DNA of 8,662 nucleotides, taken from positions 1 to 8,662 of the forward strand of contig JBPPNE010000086.1 of NCBI GenBank assembly GCA_051306415.1, given 5' to 3'. Shown here piece after piece: positions 6,838-8,662 of the stretch. The position numbers and the translations under genes are program-made. The notes under the pieces were generated by a model, which made no database searches, had not been told where the DNA came from, and worked only from the letters and a program-made list of their open reading frames with translations. Every line of letters starts with the position of its first letter. Position 1 is the first letter of the stretch. Source of the DNA: CBDDRG01 sp051306415 (GTDB lineage: Bacteria; Pseudomonadota; Gammaproteobacteria; Pseudomonadales; Porticoccaceae).

Positions 6838-7174
6838 GACGGAAGGCTAATTTTGCGGGTTTTGAGCAGCTCCTCCGTCGCTTCCGCCTTGCTGTCGCAT
6901 TTGCGGTGGATGAGGGAGGAAAGCCAGCCGGCGATGTAGCCATCTCCGGAAACGCTCGACAGGTAGTCGAGTTCGCGCAGTAGCTTGAGTTCGGTGAGCG
7001 CCTGCAGGATACCGAGATTGAAGGTCGCGCTGCGAATACCGCCGCCGGATAACGCCAGTCCGGTCTGGGGCCGGCTTTCATTATCGACAGCGCTATCGCC
7101 ATGGGGCGGCGGATGGCCGCGCGTTCCTTGGCATGAACCTCATGGAAAGTCGCTTTGTTGTTATCGCCGGTCAT
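6834..7174 (-). pseudogene. Patatin-like phospholipase remnant (frameshifted, C-terminally truncated)
   Basis: An ATG at 7174 opens MTGDNNKATFHEVHAKERA, resembling the F-x-EV-x-x-ER start of bacterial patatin-like proteins, but the catalytic part lies in a second minus-strand frame. That frame reads GLALSGGGIRSATFNLGILQ, the oxyanion-hole loop (GGGxR), then LDYLSSVSGDGYIAGW, the nucleophile region normally SGGGY. It ends at TGA 6836-6834. The second frame has an in-frame stop upstream (at about 7140) and no ATG of its own. Joining the two needs one added base, for example in the G run at 7103-7106. The joined product is only about 113 residues, against several hundred in the family, and lacks the catalytic Asp (DGG/DGA motif). 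The Gly-to-Asp change in the nucleophile loop also fits decay. The frameshift alone could be a sequencing error; the truncation could not. Confidence 0.8.
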
Positions 7175-7338
7175 GGTGCCGCCCCCGCCTGCGACCCGTT
7201 GGGCACTGGAGTGTAGACGACAATCACCGGACCCGCGAATCTCGCGCAGTGATGCGTGAGCACGAGACGCCGACACGATTTGGTGGCGGGTGACCGCTGA
7301 GCGAGTCGTGCACTGTCGGTCATGTCAGGCTCATCGCG

Positions 7339-7370
7339 CGCGAGTATTTCTCGCGGCCGGCCAGCGCGAG
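7339..7370. repeat. Small alternative inverted repeats (CGCGAG / CTCGCG / CGCGAG)
   Basis: CGCGAG (7339-7344) and CTCGCG (7350-7355) can form a 6-bp stem with a TATTT loop. A second CGCGAG (7365-7370) could pair with the same CTCGCG instead, with a 9-base loop. There is no T run on either side, so it is not a typical intrinsic terminator. It lies just upstream of the candidate pyrG -35 box, where a protein-binding site is possible, but six-base GC-rich repeats can arise by chance here. Confidence 0.35.
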
Positions 7371-7375
7371 CTTGA

Positions 7376-7404
7376 TTGAGCAGGGGTCCGCTTTCTGGTA
7401 GTCT
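7376..7404 (+). promoter_or_regulatory. Candidate pyrG promoter
   Basis: TTGAGC (7376-7381) is followed by a 17-base spacer and TAGTCT (7399-7404), preceded by TGG, which gives the TGn of an extended -10. The -10 keeps the key first, second and last bases only. Initiation would fall in the pyrimidine-rich stretch near 7410, leaving a leader of about 95 bases. An overlapping TTGATT at 7372 is too far from this -10 (21 bases). Confidence 0.4.
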
Positions 7405-7429
7405 GATTTCCCATCTTCAGGACGGTTCA

Positions 7430-7458
7430 CCGCCCTTAAATCGACCGACCAGGGGCGG
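7430..7458 (+). other. Weak hairpin in the pyrG leader
   Basis: CCGCCC (7430-7435) can pair with GGGCGG (7453-7458) across a 17-base loop. Only a CTTTG follows, so it is not a convincing terminator. It lies between the candidate promoter and the pyrG start and might shape the leader RNA, but a 6-bp stem in GC-rich DNA is weak evidence. Confidence 0.25.
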
Positions 7459-7505
7459 CTTTGTGGGCCTGTATCCCTGGCGACCCGCATCGCGCAAGGG
7501 CTCAC

Positions 7506-8662
7506 ATGACTCGATTCATTTTTGTCACCGGTGGCGTCGTTTCCTCGCTTGGCAAGGGCATCGCCGCCGCGTCCCTGGGGGCCGTGCTGGAGGCGCGGGG
7601 GCTGAAGGTCACCGTGCTGAAGCTGGATCCCTACCTCAACGTCGATCCCGGCACCATGAGTCCCTTTCAGCATGGCGAGGTATTCGTCACCGAAGACGGC
7701 GCTGAAACCGACCTCGACCTCGGCCACTACGAGCGGTTTTTGAACTCGCGGATGACCAAGGCCAACAATTTCACCACTGGCCAGATCTACGAGACCATTC
7801 TGCGGCGCGAGCGGCGTGGCGAATATCTGGGCGGCACCGTGCAGGTGATTCCCCATGTCACCGACGAGATCAAGCGCCGCATTCTTGAGGGTGGCGCCGG
7901 TGCCGATATCGCGCTGGTGGAGATCGGCGGCACCGTTGGCGATATTGAATCGCAGCCGTTTCTGGAGGCAATTCGCCAGCTCCGCGTCGAGCTGGGCTCC
8001 CACCGCTCGCTGCTGATCCATCTGACGCTGGTGCCCTACATCGCCACCGCCGGGGAGACCAAGACCAAGCCAACGCAGCACTCGGTCAAGGAGTTGCGCT
8101 CCATCGGCCTGCAACCCGATGTGCTGATCTGTCGCTCCGAGGTCGCCATCGACGACAGCTCGCGGAAAAAAATCGCGCTATTCACCAGCGTCGAAGAGCG
8201 CGCCGTCGTGCCGCTGATGGACATGGAGAGCATTTACACCATCCCTCGCCATCTGCACGAATGGAGACTGGACGACATCGTGGTGGAGAAATTTCACCTC
8301 GATTGCCCGGCGGCGGACCTCAGCCAGTGGGATCGCGTGGTCGAAAACCAGCGCAATGCCACGGCTGCGGTCAACATCGCCATGGTCGGCAAGTACATGG
8401 AGCTGCTGGATGCCTACAAGTCCCTCACCGAGGCACTGGAGCACGCGGGCGTCCACAATCTAGCCCAGGTCAATGTGCGCTACGTCGACTCCGAAGATCT
8501 GATGGATGATTTTTCGTTGCTCGACGACTGCGACGGCATCCTGGTGCCTGGCGGCTTCGGCGAGCGCGGCGTCGAGGGCAAGATCAAGGCAGTGCGCCAT
8601 GCCCGCGAGCAGAACATTCCCTACCTCGGCATCTGCCTCGGCATGCAGGTGGCGGTGATCGA
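7506..8662 (+). CDS. pyrG: CTP synthase (partial, 3' end outside window)
   Basis: PyrG converts UTP to CTP with ATP and glutamine, the last step of pyrimidine nucleotide synthesis, in the cytoplasm. The first 385 codons are present; the E. coli enzyme has 545. The N-terminal synthetase domain begins MTRFIFVTGGVVSSLGKG with P-loop Lys17, and has DLDLGHYERF with Asp71 and VEIGGTVGDIES with Glu139, corresponding to E. coli Lys18, Asp72 and Glu140. KTKPTQHSVKEL is also present. The glutamine amidotransferase domain begins after about residue 290 and shows LVPGGFGERG and GICLGMQ, with Cys377 as nucleophile (E. coli Cys379). The catalytic His and Glu lie beyond the edge. AAGGG (7496-7500) sits 5 bases before the ATG. 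No frameshift or missing key residue is seen. In many gammaproteobacteria pyrG is followed by kdsA and eno, which cannot be tested here. Confidence 0.99.
   Translation, partial: MTRFIFVTGGVVSSLGKGIAAASLGAVLEARGLKVTVLKLDPYLNVDPGTMSPFQHGEVFVTEDGAETDLDLGHYERFLNSRMTKANNFTTGQIYETILRRERRGEYLGGTVQVIPHVTDEIKRRILEGGAGADIALVEIGGTVGDIESQPFLEAIRQLRVELGSHRSLLIHLTLVPYIATAGETKTKPTQHSVKELRSIGLQPDVLICRSEVAIDDSSRKKIALFTSVEERAVVPLMDMESIYTIPRHLHEWRLDDIVVEKFHLDCPAADLSQWDRVVENQRNATAAVNIAMVGKYMELLDAYKSLTEALEHAGVHNLAQVNVRYVDSEDLMDDFSLLDDCDGILVPGGFGERGVEGKIKAVRHAREQNIPYLGICLGMQVAVI

Larger units (their letters stand above)
7175..7505. other. Non-coding interval between the patatin remnant and pyrG
   Basis: This 331-base interval separates divergent transcription units. 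I find no credible gene on either strand. It holds small GC-rich inverted repeats around 7338-7370, a candidate pyrG promoter at 7376-7404 and a leader of roughly 95 bases with a weak hairpin. The left part (7175-7330) would be upstream of the patatin remnant; no good promoter for that gene is apparent. I see no tRNA, insertion-sequence end or CRISPR repeat. Confidence 0.6.

Noticed and set aside
6809..7276. A 155-codon minus-strand frame taken as an intact gene
   Set aside because: After about residue 24 of its 7174 start it leaves the patatin frame and becomes a Ser/Arg-rich shadow. The conserved patatin residues lie in another frame, so the region is called a pseudogene.
7339..7370. Intrinsic terminator between the divergent units
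   Set aside because: The stems are only 6 bp and no T run follows on either strand. Divergent genes also do not need a terminator between them.
7320..8114. Open minus-strand frame of 264 codons
   Set aside because: Most of it is antisense to pyrG, which is certain from conserved motifs. The remainder covers the pyrG promoter region and shows no motif.
1..8662. CRISPR array, insertion sequence, tRNA or integrase
   Set aside because: I found no spaced direct repeats, no transposase or integrase motif, no terminal inverted repeat pair around the operon and no tRNA-like cloverleaf.

Overview
The window is GC-rich chromosomal DNA. The start of pyrG (CTP synthase) at the right end reads like a gammaproteobacterial protein, and the codon choice agrees with a GC-rich gammaproteobacterium. 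I cannot name a genus from sequence alone.

Layout. Positions 1-6765 hold four genes, all on the minus strand and read right to left. They are: an 860-residue exported di-haem cytochrome c with a RoxA-like C-terminal half (6765-4183); a 293-residue lipoprotein of unknown function (4171-3290); a 684-residue exported di-haem cytochrome-c-like protein (3264-1210); and a membrane-anchored RoxA-like di-haem cytochrome c that runs off the left edge (1200-1). The gaps are 11, 25 and 9 bases. Two of the ribosome binding sites overlap the preceding stop codon, and a good sigma-70 promoter lies at 6837-6809. This looks like one operon that makes a periplasmic redox module. All three cytochromes carry exactly two visible CxxCH sites, so six covalent haems, and they are served by one lipoprotein that lacks haem sites. 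The substrate is unknown. The RoxA (rubber oxygenase) relationship suggests haem-based oxidation of a hydrophobic or lipid-like compound, but that is inference.

Positions 6834-7174, minus strand, hold a broken N-terminal fragment of a patatin-like phospholipase. It has a one-base frameshift, a changed catalytic loop and no C-terminal part. The operon promoter overlaps its last codons, so the cytochrome operon appears to sit at the breakpoint of a decayed gene.

Positions 7175-7505 are a 331-base non-coding interval with small GC-rich inverted repeats, a plausible pyrG promoter and a short leader. Plus-strand pyrG starts at 7506 and is cut by the right edge just after its glutaminase nucleophile. 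It is divergent from the rest and functionally unrelated. The window therefore joins a core housekeeping gene to an accessory region.
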